Below, one piece after another: positions 34,419 to 41,298 of a stretch of 41,298 nucleotides of DNA. The notes under the pieces are model-generated. The model was not told the DNA's origin, did no database searches, and saw only the letters and a list, made by a program, of their open reading frames with translations. Within the stretch, counting starts at the first letter, position 1. Each line of letters begins with the position of its first letter. The position numbers were made by a program, and so were the translations under genes. The stretch comes from Roseovarius sp. MMSF_3359. GTDB lineage: Bacteria; Pseudomonadota; Alphaproteobacteria; Rhodobacterales; Rhodobacteraceae. The stretch spans positions 1 to 41,298 of the forward strand of contig NZ_JASHJC010000023.1 of assembly GCF_030733385.1 (NCBI RefSeq), in the 5' to 3' direction.

Positions 34419-35305
34419 TTGGCCGTGCGCCGTCGTGACAGGGCAATCATCAGGAGGCCAAAGGCAATCATCGGAAGCGAAAGAAGCTGCCCCATGCTGA
34501 GACCCGCGGGGCCGAATTGCACCACGTAGCCGAGCGGATTGTCGGGGGTGATGAACTGCGCATCGGCTTGGCGCGCGAATTCCACCACGAAGCGCGAGAG
34601 GCCGTAGCCGAGGAAAAACACACCTGTGACCCGGCCCACATTTTTCAACGCACCGCGCTTGTAGACCATAATGAGCAGGACGAGGCCCAGCACCAGCCCC
34701 TCAAGCAGCGCCTCGTAGAGCTGTGACGGGTGGCGGGCGCAGATGCCCTCGACGCCTGGGCAATCCTGCGCCGCGGCGCCGGGAAAGGCCACGCCCCAGG
34801 GCAGCGATGTGGGCCGTCCCCAAAGTTCGGCATTGATGAAATTCGCGATCCGCCCCAGCAGAAGCCCAACCGGCGTCGCCATGCAGAGGATATCAGCCAC
34901 GGAAAACCCGCGGATGCCGCGCCGCCAGGCAAAGCCGAAACAGGCGATGATGACGCCGATCAGGCCCCCGTGGAAGGACATGCCACCTTGCCAGACTTGC
35001 AGGATCTCCGCCGGGTTTTGCAGGTAATAGGCGGGCTGATAGAAAAGGACGAAGCCAAGCCGCCCGCCCAGGATCACGCCAAGGATGACCCAGGTCAGCA
35101 GGTCCTCGACATCCTGTACACCCATTGCCGCCTTGTCGCCGGGCCAGAGTTTCGGGCGCTTGACGGTCGCGACCACCATCCGCCAACCGATCAGGATGCC
35201 CACGATATAGGAAAGCGCATACCAGCGCAGCGCAAATTCCATGCCAAAAAGCGAGATGCTGAAGATCTCGGGCGCGATATCGGGGAAGGGGATCATGGCC
35301 TGCAT
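34415..35305 (-). CDS. lgt: Prolipoprotein diacylglyceryl transferase
   Basis: 296-residue inner-membrane enzyme with seven helices that attaches diacylglycerol to the lipobox Cys of prolipoproteins. Key elements: [17 protein letters not shown], the MSFHGGLIG loop (catalytic His), [15 protein letters not shown] with the essential Arg-Asn pair, and [12 protein letters not shown]. The start is ambiguous between Met codons at 35305 and 35296, both with weak ribosome sites. First gene of the lgt-midA-pgeF operon, divergent from the UbiK-like gene. Confidence 0.94.
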   Translation of the reverse strand: MQAMIPFPDIAPEIFSISLFGMEFALRWYALSYIVGILIGWRMVVATVKRPKLWPGDKAAMGVQDVEDLLTWVILGVILGGRLGFVLFYQPAYYLQNPAEILQVWQGGMSFHGGLIGVIIACFGFAWRRGIRGFSVADILCMATPVGLLLGRIANFINAELWGRPTSLPWGVAFPGAAAQDCPGVEGICARHPSQLYEALLEGLVLGLVLLIMVYKRGALKNVGRVTGVFFLGYGLSRFVVEFARQADAQFITPDNPLGYVVQFGPAGLSMGQLLSLPMIAFGLLMIALSRRRTAK

Positions 35306-35425
35306 GGATGCCTGTTTGTGATGCGCGCGGGGGGAAGTCAACGGCGAACTCTGCGACGATACCGACCTTGTGAAGCGGCCGCATTGGCCCCATATAAGGC
35401 TCAACAGTTTTTGCCGGAGGCCGCC

Positions 35426-35674
35426 ATGCAGACCCGTAATAAAGTGCTCGATGACATCTCGAAACTGATGACCAACGCGATGGGTGTCGCGCAGGGCGCC
35501 AAGGACGAGGCCGAAACCGCGATGAAGTCGATGATCGACCGCTGGCTGGCGGATCGCGATTTCGTCACCCGCGAGGAGTTTGACGCGGTCCGCGCGATGG
35601 CGCAGAAAGCCCGCGAGGAGAACGAGGCGCTCAAGGCACGGCTTGATGCGCTCGAAGGCGACGCCAAGGGCTAA
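35426..35674 (+). CDS. UbiK/BMFP family coiled-coil accessory factor
   Basis: 82 residues. [30 protein letters not shown] is followed by [32 protein letters not shown], the BMFP domain pattern of UbiK, an accessory factor that helps ubiquinone biosynthesis enzymes assemble and bind lipid. An amphipathic N-terminal helix and a C-terminal trimeric coiled coil are expected. Divergent from lgt, as often seen in alphaproteobacteria. Confidence 0.88.
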   Translation: MQTRNKVLDDISKLMTNAMGVAQGAKDEAETAMKSMIDRWLADRDFVTREEFDAVRAMAQKAREENEALKARLDALEGDAKG

Positions 35675-35758
35675 GCGCCGCATTTTCCGTTACCACTTCC
35701 GTTCCCGAAAATCTGAGGCTACTGCTTGGCGCAGGTGTGTTCCTGCGGGGGAAGAGCG

Positions 35759-37942
35759 ATGGATCGGGCGGATATCGTCGACAAGGCGTTTCGGAACGCG
35801 GTTGCGTCGGGCGCATTGCCCGAAGGGTCCGGGCCATCCGGTCCGCTGACCGCCACGGATGCTGTCGCCGTTTTCCGGGCGCAATGCCTGAACCGCAATC
35901 TCGATCGCCGCTCGCGCAAGATGCAGGCGGAAGGGCAGGGATATTATACCATCGGCTCATCCGGCCACGAGGGCATGGCCGCCGTCGCCGCCGCGCTCCG
36001 GCCCACGGATATGGCGTTTCTGCATTACCGGGACGGCGCGTTTCAGACGATGCGCTCGGCACAAGTGCCGGGCACAACGCCCGCCTGGGACATGCTCCTG
36101 AGCTTTGCGACCTCGATGGACGATCCGATCAGTGGCGGGCGGCACAAGGTGCTGGGCTCCAGGGCGCTCAACATCCCGCCGCAGACCTCGACCATCGCCA
36201 GCCACCTGCCCAAATCCGTCGGTGCGGCCTATTCCATCGGCATGGCAAAACGTCACCGACCGGAACATGCGATGCTGGCGGACGATGGGCTGGTGATGTG
36301 TTCCTTTGGCGATGCCTCCTCGAACCATTCCACGGCGCAGGGCGCGATCAACACCGCCTGTTGGACGTCCTATCAGTCGATCCCCCTGCCGCTTTTGTTC
36401 GTCTGCGAGGATAATGGCATCGGCATTTCCGTCCGCACCCCGGGCGGCTGGGTCAAGGCGAATTTCGCGGCCCGACCGGGGTTGAAATATTTCCATGCTG
36501 ACGGTTTGAACCTCTATGACACCTACCGCGTCGCGCAGGAGGCGGCGGCCTATGTGCGCCATCGCCGCAAACCGGCGTTCCTGCATTTGTCGCTGGTGCG
36601 GCTTTACGGTCATGCGGGATCGGATTTGCAGCAGGCCTACCTCAATCGGGAGGTGTTTGAAGGGTGGGAAGCCGATGATCCGCTGCTTCATTCCGCGCGG
36701 CTTCTGATCGAAAAGAACGTGCTGAACGCCGAAGAGGTTCTGGCAATCTACCAGGAGGCTGAAGAACAGTGTGCCCGTGTCGCCGCCGAAGTGATCACGC
36801 GCCCGCGCCTGCAAAGCGCGGAGCAGGTCATGGCCTCGATCATCCCGCCGAAACGCGATTGCGCGCCGACCAATGGCCCGTCCGAGGCCGCCAGGCAGGC
36901 CGCGTTCGGGGCGGATTTCAAGCAGATGGACAGCCCGCAGCCGATGTCGCGGCTTTTGAACTGGGCGCTGACCGACTTGATGCTGGAGCACCCTGAGATC
37001 GCCATGATGGGCGAAGATGTGGGCCGCAAGGGCGGTGTTTACGGCGTCACGCAGAAACTGATCGACCGGTTCGGCCCGGATCGGATGATCGACACGCTTC
37101 TCGATGAGCAATCCATTCTGGGTCTCGCGATCGGCATGGCGCATAACGGGTTTGTCCCGATGCCGGAAATCCAGTTCCTCGCCTATCTGCACAATGCCGA
37201 GGATCAGTTGCGCGGCGAGGCGGCGACGCTGCCGTTTTTCTCGACCGGGCAATTCACCAACCCGATGGTGATCCGCATTGCGGGCTTGGGCTATCAGAAA
37301 GGGTTTGGCGGGCATTTCCATAATGACAACTCGCTGGCGGTCCTGCGCGATATTCCGGGGCTGATCGTGGCCTGTCCGTCGCGCGGGGATGACGCGGCGA
37401 TGATGCTGCGCGAATGCGTGCGCCTTGCGCGGGAGGAACAACGGGTGGTCGTGATGGTCGAGCCGATTGCGCTATATCCGATGCGCGATCTGATAGCTGA
37501 AAAGGATGGCGGCTGGATGGGGCGTTATCCGTCACCGGACCGGCGTATCGCTCTGGGCGAGGTGGGCGTTGAGGGGGAGGGTCCTCTCGCGATCCTGACC
37601 TATGGCAACGGCCGGTACCTTTCGGCCCAGGCCGCAGCGGACCTGAGGCCCGACGGGATCGGCACCCGGATCATCGACATGCGCTGGCTGGCGCCCTTGC
37701 CGGCTGAGGGTATCCTTGCCGCGCTTGAGGGGGCCGAAAAGGTTCTCATCGTCGATGAATGCCGCACAACGGGCAGCCAGTCCGAGGCGTTGATGGCGTT
37801 CCTGCAGGAAAATACCGACCTGCCCCATGCCCGCATCGCGGCTTTTGACAGTTTCATCGCGACCGGTCCGGCCTATGCCGCCACAATGCCATCGCGCGCG
37901 TCGATTGCCGAGGCGGCCCGCAGATTGTGGGGGGCGGCATGA
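35759..37942 (+). CDS. Fused alpha-beta 2-oxoacid dehydrogenase E1-like enzyme
   Basis: 727 residues joining both E1 halves. Residues 1-340 match the thiamine-diphosphate alpha subunit: IGSSGHEGMAAVAAAL, HYRDGA, and the cofactor motif GDASSNHSTAQGAINTA ending CEDNGIGISV. Residues about 400-727 match the transketolase-like beta subunit (ALTDLMLEHPEIAMMGEDVGRKGGVYGVTQKL, LDEQSILGLAIGMAHNG, and the C-terminal swivel LAILTYGNG ... LIVDECRTTGSQSE). No E2 or E3 gene is adjacent; the next gene, overlapping by four bases, is FabD-like. Start ATG at 35759 is favoured by GGGGGAAGAG. Probably decarboxylates a branched 2-oxoacid; the acyl acceptor is unknown. Confidence 0.88.
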   Translation: MDRADIVDKAFRNAVASGALPEGSGPSGPLTATDAVAVFRAQCLNRNLDRRSRKMQAEGQGYYTIGSSGHEGMAAVAAALRPTDMAFLHYRDGAFQTMRSAQVPGTTPAWDMLLSFATSMDDPISGGRHKVLGSRALNIPPQTSTIASHLPKSVGAAYSIGMAKRHRPEHAMLADDGLVMCSFGDASSNHSTAQGAINTACWTSYQSIPLPLLFVCEDNGIGISVRTPGGWVKANFAARPGLKYFHADGLNLYDTYRVAQEAAAYVRHRRKPAFLHLSLVRLYGHAGSDLQQAYLNREVFEGWEADDPLLHSARLLIEKNVLNAEEVLAIYQEAEEQCARVAAEVITRPRLQSAEQVMASIIPPKRDCAPTNGPSEAARQAAFGADFKQMDSPQPMSRLLNWALTDLMLEHPEIAMMGEDVGRKGGVYGVTQKLIDRFGPDRMIDTLLDEQSILGLAIGMAHNGFVPMPEIQFLAYLHNAEDQLRGEAATLPFFSTGQFTNPMVIRIAGLGYQKGFGGHFHNDNSLAVLRDIPGLIVACPSRGDDAAMMLRECVRLAREEQRVVVMVEPIALYPMRDLIAEKDGGWMGRYPSPDRRIALGEVGVEGEGPLAILTYGNGRYLSAQAAADLRPDGIGTRIIDMRWLAPLPAEGILAALEGAEKVLIVDECRTTGSQSEALMAFLQENTDLPHARIAAFDSFIATGPAYAATMPSRASIAEAARRLWGAA

Positions 37943-38976
37943 AACAGACCGCTGTCGTCGTGGCCCCTGGGCGGGGGACGTATAACCGGGACGAGCTTGG
38001 GTATCTTGCCCGCCATCACGGGGCGCGGGGGGATCTCATGGCGAGCTTCGATGACTATCGTGCCGCGCAGGGTCAGGAGGCGATTTCCGCTCTTGACGGT
38101 GCCGAAAGATTTTCCGGCGCGCGCCATACCCGTGGCGACAATGCGAGCGGGTTGATCCATGCCTGTGCCTATGCGGATTTCCTGTCAATTGACCGGGATC
38201 GGTTCGACATTCTGGCGGTGACGGGTAATTCCATGGGCTGGTACATCGCGCTGACCTGCGCCGGGGCGCTGGCGCCGCTCGACGGGTTCAAGCTGGTCAA
38301 TACGATGGGCACGCTGATGCATGAGCACATGATCGGCGGGCAGCTCATCTATCCCTTTGTCGATGAAAATTGGCAGGTTATCCCCGGTGCGCGCGCGAGA
38401 GTTGAGACAAAGATGGCGGAGATCGACATGCGGCCCGGTCATGTCCTTGGCCTGTCGATTGACCTGGGCGGGATGCTGGTGCTGGCCGGGAATGCCCAAG
38501 GCCTGGCCGCGTTCGAGGCGGAAATGCCGGTTGTGCAGGGCCGGTTCCCGATGCGCCTGCCGGGCCATGCCGGGTTCCACAGCGCGCTGCAGGTGCCGGT
38601 CGCGGCCCAGGGGCGTGCAGCGTTGGATGCGGGCATGTTTGGCGATCCCAACCTGCCGCTGATCGACGGGCGCGGGGCGATCTGGCATCCGCGCAGTTCG
38701 GACAGTACTGCCCTGCGCGATTACACGCTCGGCCACCAGGTGGTCGAACCCTATGATTTCACCGCCGCGATCCGCGTGGCCGCGCGGGAATTCATGCCGG
38801 ATGTCTTTATCGTGCTGGGGCCCGGCGGCACCTTGGGCGGGGCGGTTGCGCAAAGCCTGTTGTTGAACGACTGGCGCGGCCTCGGAACAAAATCCGATTT
38901 CAAGGCGGCGCAGGACGCCGCGCCGGTGCTTTTGTCGATGGGGCTGGATGCGCAGCGGGCGTTGGTGACCAGCTGA
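37939..38976 (+). CDS. FabD-like ACP acyl/malonyltransferase-fold protein
   Basis: 345 residues with acyltransferase features: VVVAPGRGTYNRDELG at the N-terminus, the nucleophile GNSMGWY (Ser98), MRLPGHAGFHS with a candidate catalytic His210, and LGPGGTLGGAVAQSLLLNDW near the C-terminus. FabD moves malonyl from CoA to ACP. This is a divergent member: the GQGSQ N-terminal oxyanion motif of FabD reads PGRGT. The start overlaps the E1-like gene by four bases, so the two products probably act together, perhaps charging an acyl group onto a carrier (inferred). Confidence 0.75.
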   Translation: MKQTAVVVAPGRGTYNRDELGYLARHHGARGDLMASFDDYRAAQGQEAISALDGAERFSGARHTRGDNASGLIHACAYADFLSIDRDRFDILAVTGNSMGWYIALTCAGALAPLDGFKLVNTMGTLMHEHMIGGQLIYPFVDENWQVIPGARARVETKMAEIDMRPGHVLGLSIDLGGMLVLAGNAQGLAAFEAEMPVVQGRFPMRLPGHAGFHSALQVPVAAQGRAALDAGMFGDPNLPLIDGRGAIWHPRSSDSTALRDYTLGHQVVEPYDFTAAIRVAAREFMPDVFIVLGPGGTLGGAVAQSLLLNDWRGLGTKSDFKAAQDAAPVLLSMGLDAQRALVTS

Positions 38977-39015
38977 CCCTTTCTTATTCGCCGGATCTTG
39001 TGCAAGATTGGCCGC

Positions 39016-40047
39016 ATGCGCCGCCCTTCTTCTGATCCTGTTGACCTTCTGATCCTCGTGACCCCGCATTTCAACATGGCGGGAACGATGGCTTTCCTCG
39101 ATCCCTTCCGGGCGGCCAATTACCTCGCGGGGCGGACGCATTTTACTTGGCGGATGGTTTCGGAAGAGGGGGGCTTGTGCCGGGCAAGCAATGGCATTGC
39201 GGTCGAGGTGGAACCAATCGCCGCCGTGCGCGACAGGCGCCCCGACATGGTGATCGTGACCAGTAGCTGGACCCCGGAGGCCTTTGCCAGCCCTGCGCTT
39301 CTCTCGGTGATCCGGCGGATGTCCCGCGCGGGCAGCTATGTCGGCGGCATCGACACGGCGGCGTTCATCCTGGCCGAAGCCGGGTTGTTGCAGGGAAGGC
39401 GGGCGACGGTTCACTACGAGCATATTGACGCGCTGGGTGAGCGGTTCGGAGATGTGGAGGTGACCGAGGATGTGTTCGTGCATGAGACGACGGTGGGAAC
39501 GTGTTGCGGCGGCAGTGCCTCGGCGGATTATGCCTTGTTCCTGCTGCGCGACCTGGTGGGCGATGCGCTCACCAACGATTGCGCGAAATATCTTTTCCAC
39601 AGCGCAGTGCGCGGGCCGGGCACCCATCAGACCGATGCACATCTGGAGCCTTTGGGGAATACTGCGCCCGCAAAAGTGCGGCGCGCAATCGAGATCATGG
39701 AGGCCCATCTTGAGCATCCAATCCCGATCCCGGAGATATGTGCGCTGGTCGATATCTCGCAGCGGCAATTGACCCGGCTGTTCCAGCAAACCGTCAAAAC
39801 CAGCCCGCAGCTTTATTATCGCGACATTCGTCTTGACCGGGCGCGCGGGTTGGTGACGCAGACTGAACTGCCGCTGGCGCAGGCGGCCCTTGCGGCCGGC
39901 TTTGCCAGCCAAGTGCATTTCAGCCGCGCCTACAAAGCGCGGTTTGGCATGTCGCCCAGCCATGACCGGATCGAGGGGCGTGTGCCGTTCGAATTCCGCG
40001 CCTGGCCGATGTATCGCCGGTCCGAAGATGTTGTGAGTGGCGATTAA
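39016..40047 (+). CDS. GlxA/GbdR-like AraC family regulator
   Basis: 343 residues. The N-terminal DJ-1/PfpI-like domain (about 8-175: VDLLILVTPHFNMAGTMAFLDPFRAANYL, and GSYVGGIDTAAFILAEAGLL with a non-cysteine elbow) precedes an AraC double HTH (about 215-315: IPEICALVDISQRQLTRLFQQ and AQAALAAGFASQVHFSRAYKARFGMSP). GbdR, which controls glycine betaine use, has this layout. The gene sits 90 bases upstream of a Rieske oxygenase of the quaternary-amine type, its likely target. The ATG at 39016 lacks an obvious ribosome site; a TTG at 38998 is possible. Confidence 0.88.
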   Translation: MRRPSSDPVDLLILVTPHFNMAGTMAFLDPFRAANYLAGRTHFTWRMVSEEGGLCRASNGIAVEVEPIAAVRDRRPDMVIVTSSWTPEAFASPALLSVIRRMSRAGSYVGGIDTAAFILAEAGLLQGRRATVHYEHIDALGERFGDVEVTEDVFVHETTVGTCCGGSASADYALFLLRDLVGDALTNDCAKYLFHSAVRGPGTHQTDAHLEPLGNTAPAKVRRAIEIMEAHLEHPIPIPEICALVDISQRQLTRLFQQTVKTSPQLYYRDIRLDRARGLVTQTELPLAQAALAAGFASQVHFSRAYKARFGMSPSHDRIEGRVPFEFRAWPMYRRSEDVVSGD

Positions 40048-40137
40048 GGATAAAATAACGGCGAATTGCGCACAGACGGGTACCGCCTTGATCTTCGATC
40101 ATCATGGTCAGTCAGGTCAGCATCGGGGAGAGCCAGC

Positions 40138-41277
40138 GTGACGCAACTGCCATCCACATCACAATTCGCCGCCATCGCGCGCGGGTATTCCGCCGATGAA
40201 GGCAATTCGCAATCTCTGCATGCGGATGCCTATACCCGCGACGAATGGTTTGCCGCGGATACCCAAGCCATTCTTGCGAAATCCTGGCAATGGGTTTGTC
40301 ACGTGGAAAAGTTGCGTGCGCCGGGGTCGTTCGTCACCGTGGATGTGGCGGGTCATCCGGTGGCGGTGGTGCGGGACCGCGATGGAGTGCTGCGCGCCTT
40401 TTTCAACGTCTGCAAGCACCGGGCGCATCACCTTTTGTCCGGTGAGGGCAACACCACCCGCATCATGTGCCCTTACCACGCTTGGGTGTACAAACTTGAC
40501 GGGCAACTGGTGCGCGCGCCGGAGACCGAGCACCTGGAGAATTTCGATACGCGGGAAATCTGTCTCGATCAGGTGCAGGTCGAGGAGTTCGCGGGGTTTA
40601 TCTATGTCAATCTTGATCCCGAGGCGACACCGTTGCGTGAGGTGTCGGGCAACCTGGAGACCGAGATCCGTCATTGGGCGCCGGATATTGACCAACTGAC
40701 CTTCGGTCATCGGCTGACCTATGACATCAAGTCGAACTGGAAGAATGTCGTCGATAATTTTCTGGAATGCTACCATTGCCCGACCGCGCACAAAGATTTC
40801 TGCGACTTGGTGGATATGGATACCTACAAGGTCACGACCTATGGCATCTATTCCAGCCACATGGCGGACGCGGGGACGGGGGCGAATTCGGCTTATGACG
40901 TGTCGAATGCGACGGTGCGGACCCATGCGGTCTGGTGGCTTTGGCCGACGACCTGCCTGATGCGGTATCCGGGGCGGTCGTCGATGATCGTGCTGAACAT
41001 CATTCCGGTCGGGCCGGACCGGACGTTGGAGACCTATGATTTCTTTCTGGAAACACCGGAGCCTGATGCGATGGAACTGGATGCGATCCGGTACCTGGAT
41101 GAAGTGTTGCAGGTCGAGGATATCGGGTTGGTCGAAAGTGTGCAGCGGGGGATGAGCACACCGGCGTTTCAACAGGGGCGGATCGTGAATGATCCGTCGG
41201 GGTCGGGCAAGTCCGAGCATGCGGTGCATCATTTCCACGGGCTGGTGCTCGACGCCTATGCGAAGGTGACCTCGTGA
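40138..41277 (+). CDS. Rieske non-haem iron oxygenase, large subunit (quaternary-amine type)
   Basis: 379 residues. The Rieske cluster site is C92-K-H94 and C111-P-Y-H114; the catalytic iron region is NNVVDNFLECYHCPTAH-like (VVDNFLECYHCPTAH), with two His and a bridging acidic residue. Such enzymes demethylate glycine betaine, carnitine, stachydrine or choline-like substrates, or hydroxylate aromatics. The GbdR-like regulator upstream favours a quaternary amine. The GTG start has GGGGAG seven bases upstream. The next gene starts in the stop codon (TGATG) and probably encodes the reductase partner. Substrate not determinable. Confidence 0.88.
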   Translation: MTQLPSTSQFAAIARGYSADEGNSQSLHADAYTRDEWFAADTQAILAKSWQWVCHVEKLRAPGSFVTVDVAGHPVAVVRDRDGVLRAFFNVCKHRAHHLLSGEGNTTRIMCPYHAWVYKLDGQLVRAPETEHLENFDTREICLDQVQVEEFAGFIYVNLDPEATPLREVSGNLETEIRHWAPDIDQLTFGHRLTYDIKSNWKNVVDNFLECYHCPTAHKDFCDLVDMDTYKVTTYGIYSSHMADAGTGANSAYDVSNATVRTHAVWWLWPTTCLMRYPGRSSMIVLNIIPVGPDRTLETYDFFLETPEPDAMELDAIRYLDEVLQVEDIGLVESVQRGMSTPAFQQGRIVNDPSGSGKSEHAVHHFHGLVLDAYAKVTS

Positions 41278-41298
41278 TGGGTCTGCCCCGCCGCGCCG
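41277..41298 (+). CDS. Start of a gene cut by the window end
   Basis: ATG overlapping the Rieske stop by one base, reading MGLPRRA before the window ends. From position it is probably the flavin/ferredoxin reductase partner of the oxygenase or another catabolic gene; sequence alone cannot say. Confidence 0.4.

Noticed and set aside
35957..37441. 494-codon open frame on the minus strand
   Set aside because: Antisense shadow of the E1 dehydrogenase gene.
38185..39963. 592-codon open frame on the minus strand
   Set aside because: Runs antisense across the FabD-like gene and the AraC regulator, both well supported on the plus strand.
1..41298. CRISPR array, tRNA/rRNA genes, complete insertion sequence, phage genes
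   Set aside because: None was recognised on either strand when reading through; small tRNAs could only be excluded with a covariance-model scan.

Overview
The window looks like chromosomal DNA of a marine Rhodobacteraceae (Roseobacter-group alphaproteobacterium). Evidence: GC-rich codon use; typical alphaproteobacterial gene sets (small heat-shock protein + DUF1150, purE-purK near a DUF465/YdcH gene, pgeF-midA-lgt); a tyrosine-ligated HTHP haem protein of the kind known from Ruegeria/Silicibacter; a VPLPA-type C-terminal sorting signal; and several amine and methylated-amine genes. No rRNA, tRNA, CRISPR, phage or complete insertion sequence was seen.

Layout. 1-13.3 kb is mostly housekeeping: a cut-off DMT-family exporter; a divergent pair of HTHP haem protein and OhrR-type peroxide sensor with two matching operator-like boxes between them; Nudix and Gre-factor genes; a lipase overlapping a PhnM-like amidohydrolase; purE-purK; a methyltransferase; an sHsp operon with a sigma-32-type promoter; a DUF2235 hydrolase; an LpxL-like acyltransferase; a glycosyltransferase; and a PAPS synthetase (ATP sulfurylase-APS kinase) carrying an extra N-terminal winged-helix DNA-binding domain, with a perfect 16-bp palindrome just upstream of its start.

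14.0-27.5 kb is a same-strand accessory cluster bounded by two gene-poor stretches. It contains a flavin monooxygenase, a RidA-family protein, a DUF1028 protein, a PuuC-like aldehyde dehydrogenase, a LysR regulator, a trimethylamine-dehydrogenase-family flavoprotein whose substrate-pocket residues match histamine dehydrogenase rather than trimethylamine dehydrogenase, a broken ArgE/M20 gene, an APC permease interrupted by one in-frame stop, and an intact PotABCD-type polyamine ABC transporter ending in a strong terminator. Read together it is a candidate uptake and oxidation pathway for a primary or di-amine (histamine, agmatine or putrescine class): import, oxidative deamination to an aldehyde, oxidation to the acid.

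27.9-35.7 kb holds thioredoxin reductase, a small periplasmic Cys protein, a von Willebrand A protein with VPLPA-CTERM-like anchor, an Lrp regulator, a Hint-domain protein lacking its nucleophile Cys, a 45-residue basic protein, and the pgeF-midA-lgt operon divergent from a UbiK-like gene. 35.7-41.3 kb holds a fused two-part thiamine-dependent 2-oxoacid dehydrogenase overlapping a FabD-like acyltransferase, then a GbdR/GlxA-type AraC regulator followed by a Rieske oxygenase of the quaternary-amine type and the first codons of its partner. The strongest leads are the winged-helix/PAPS-synthetase fusion with its palindrome, the histamine-dehydrogenase-like cluster, and the OhrR-HTHP pair.
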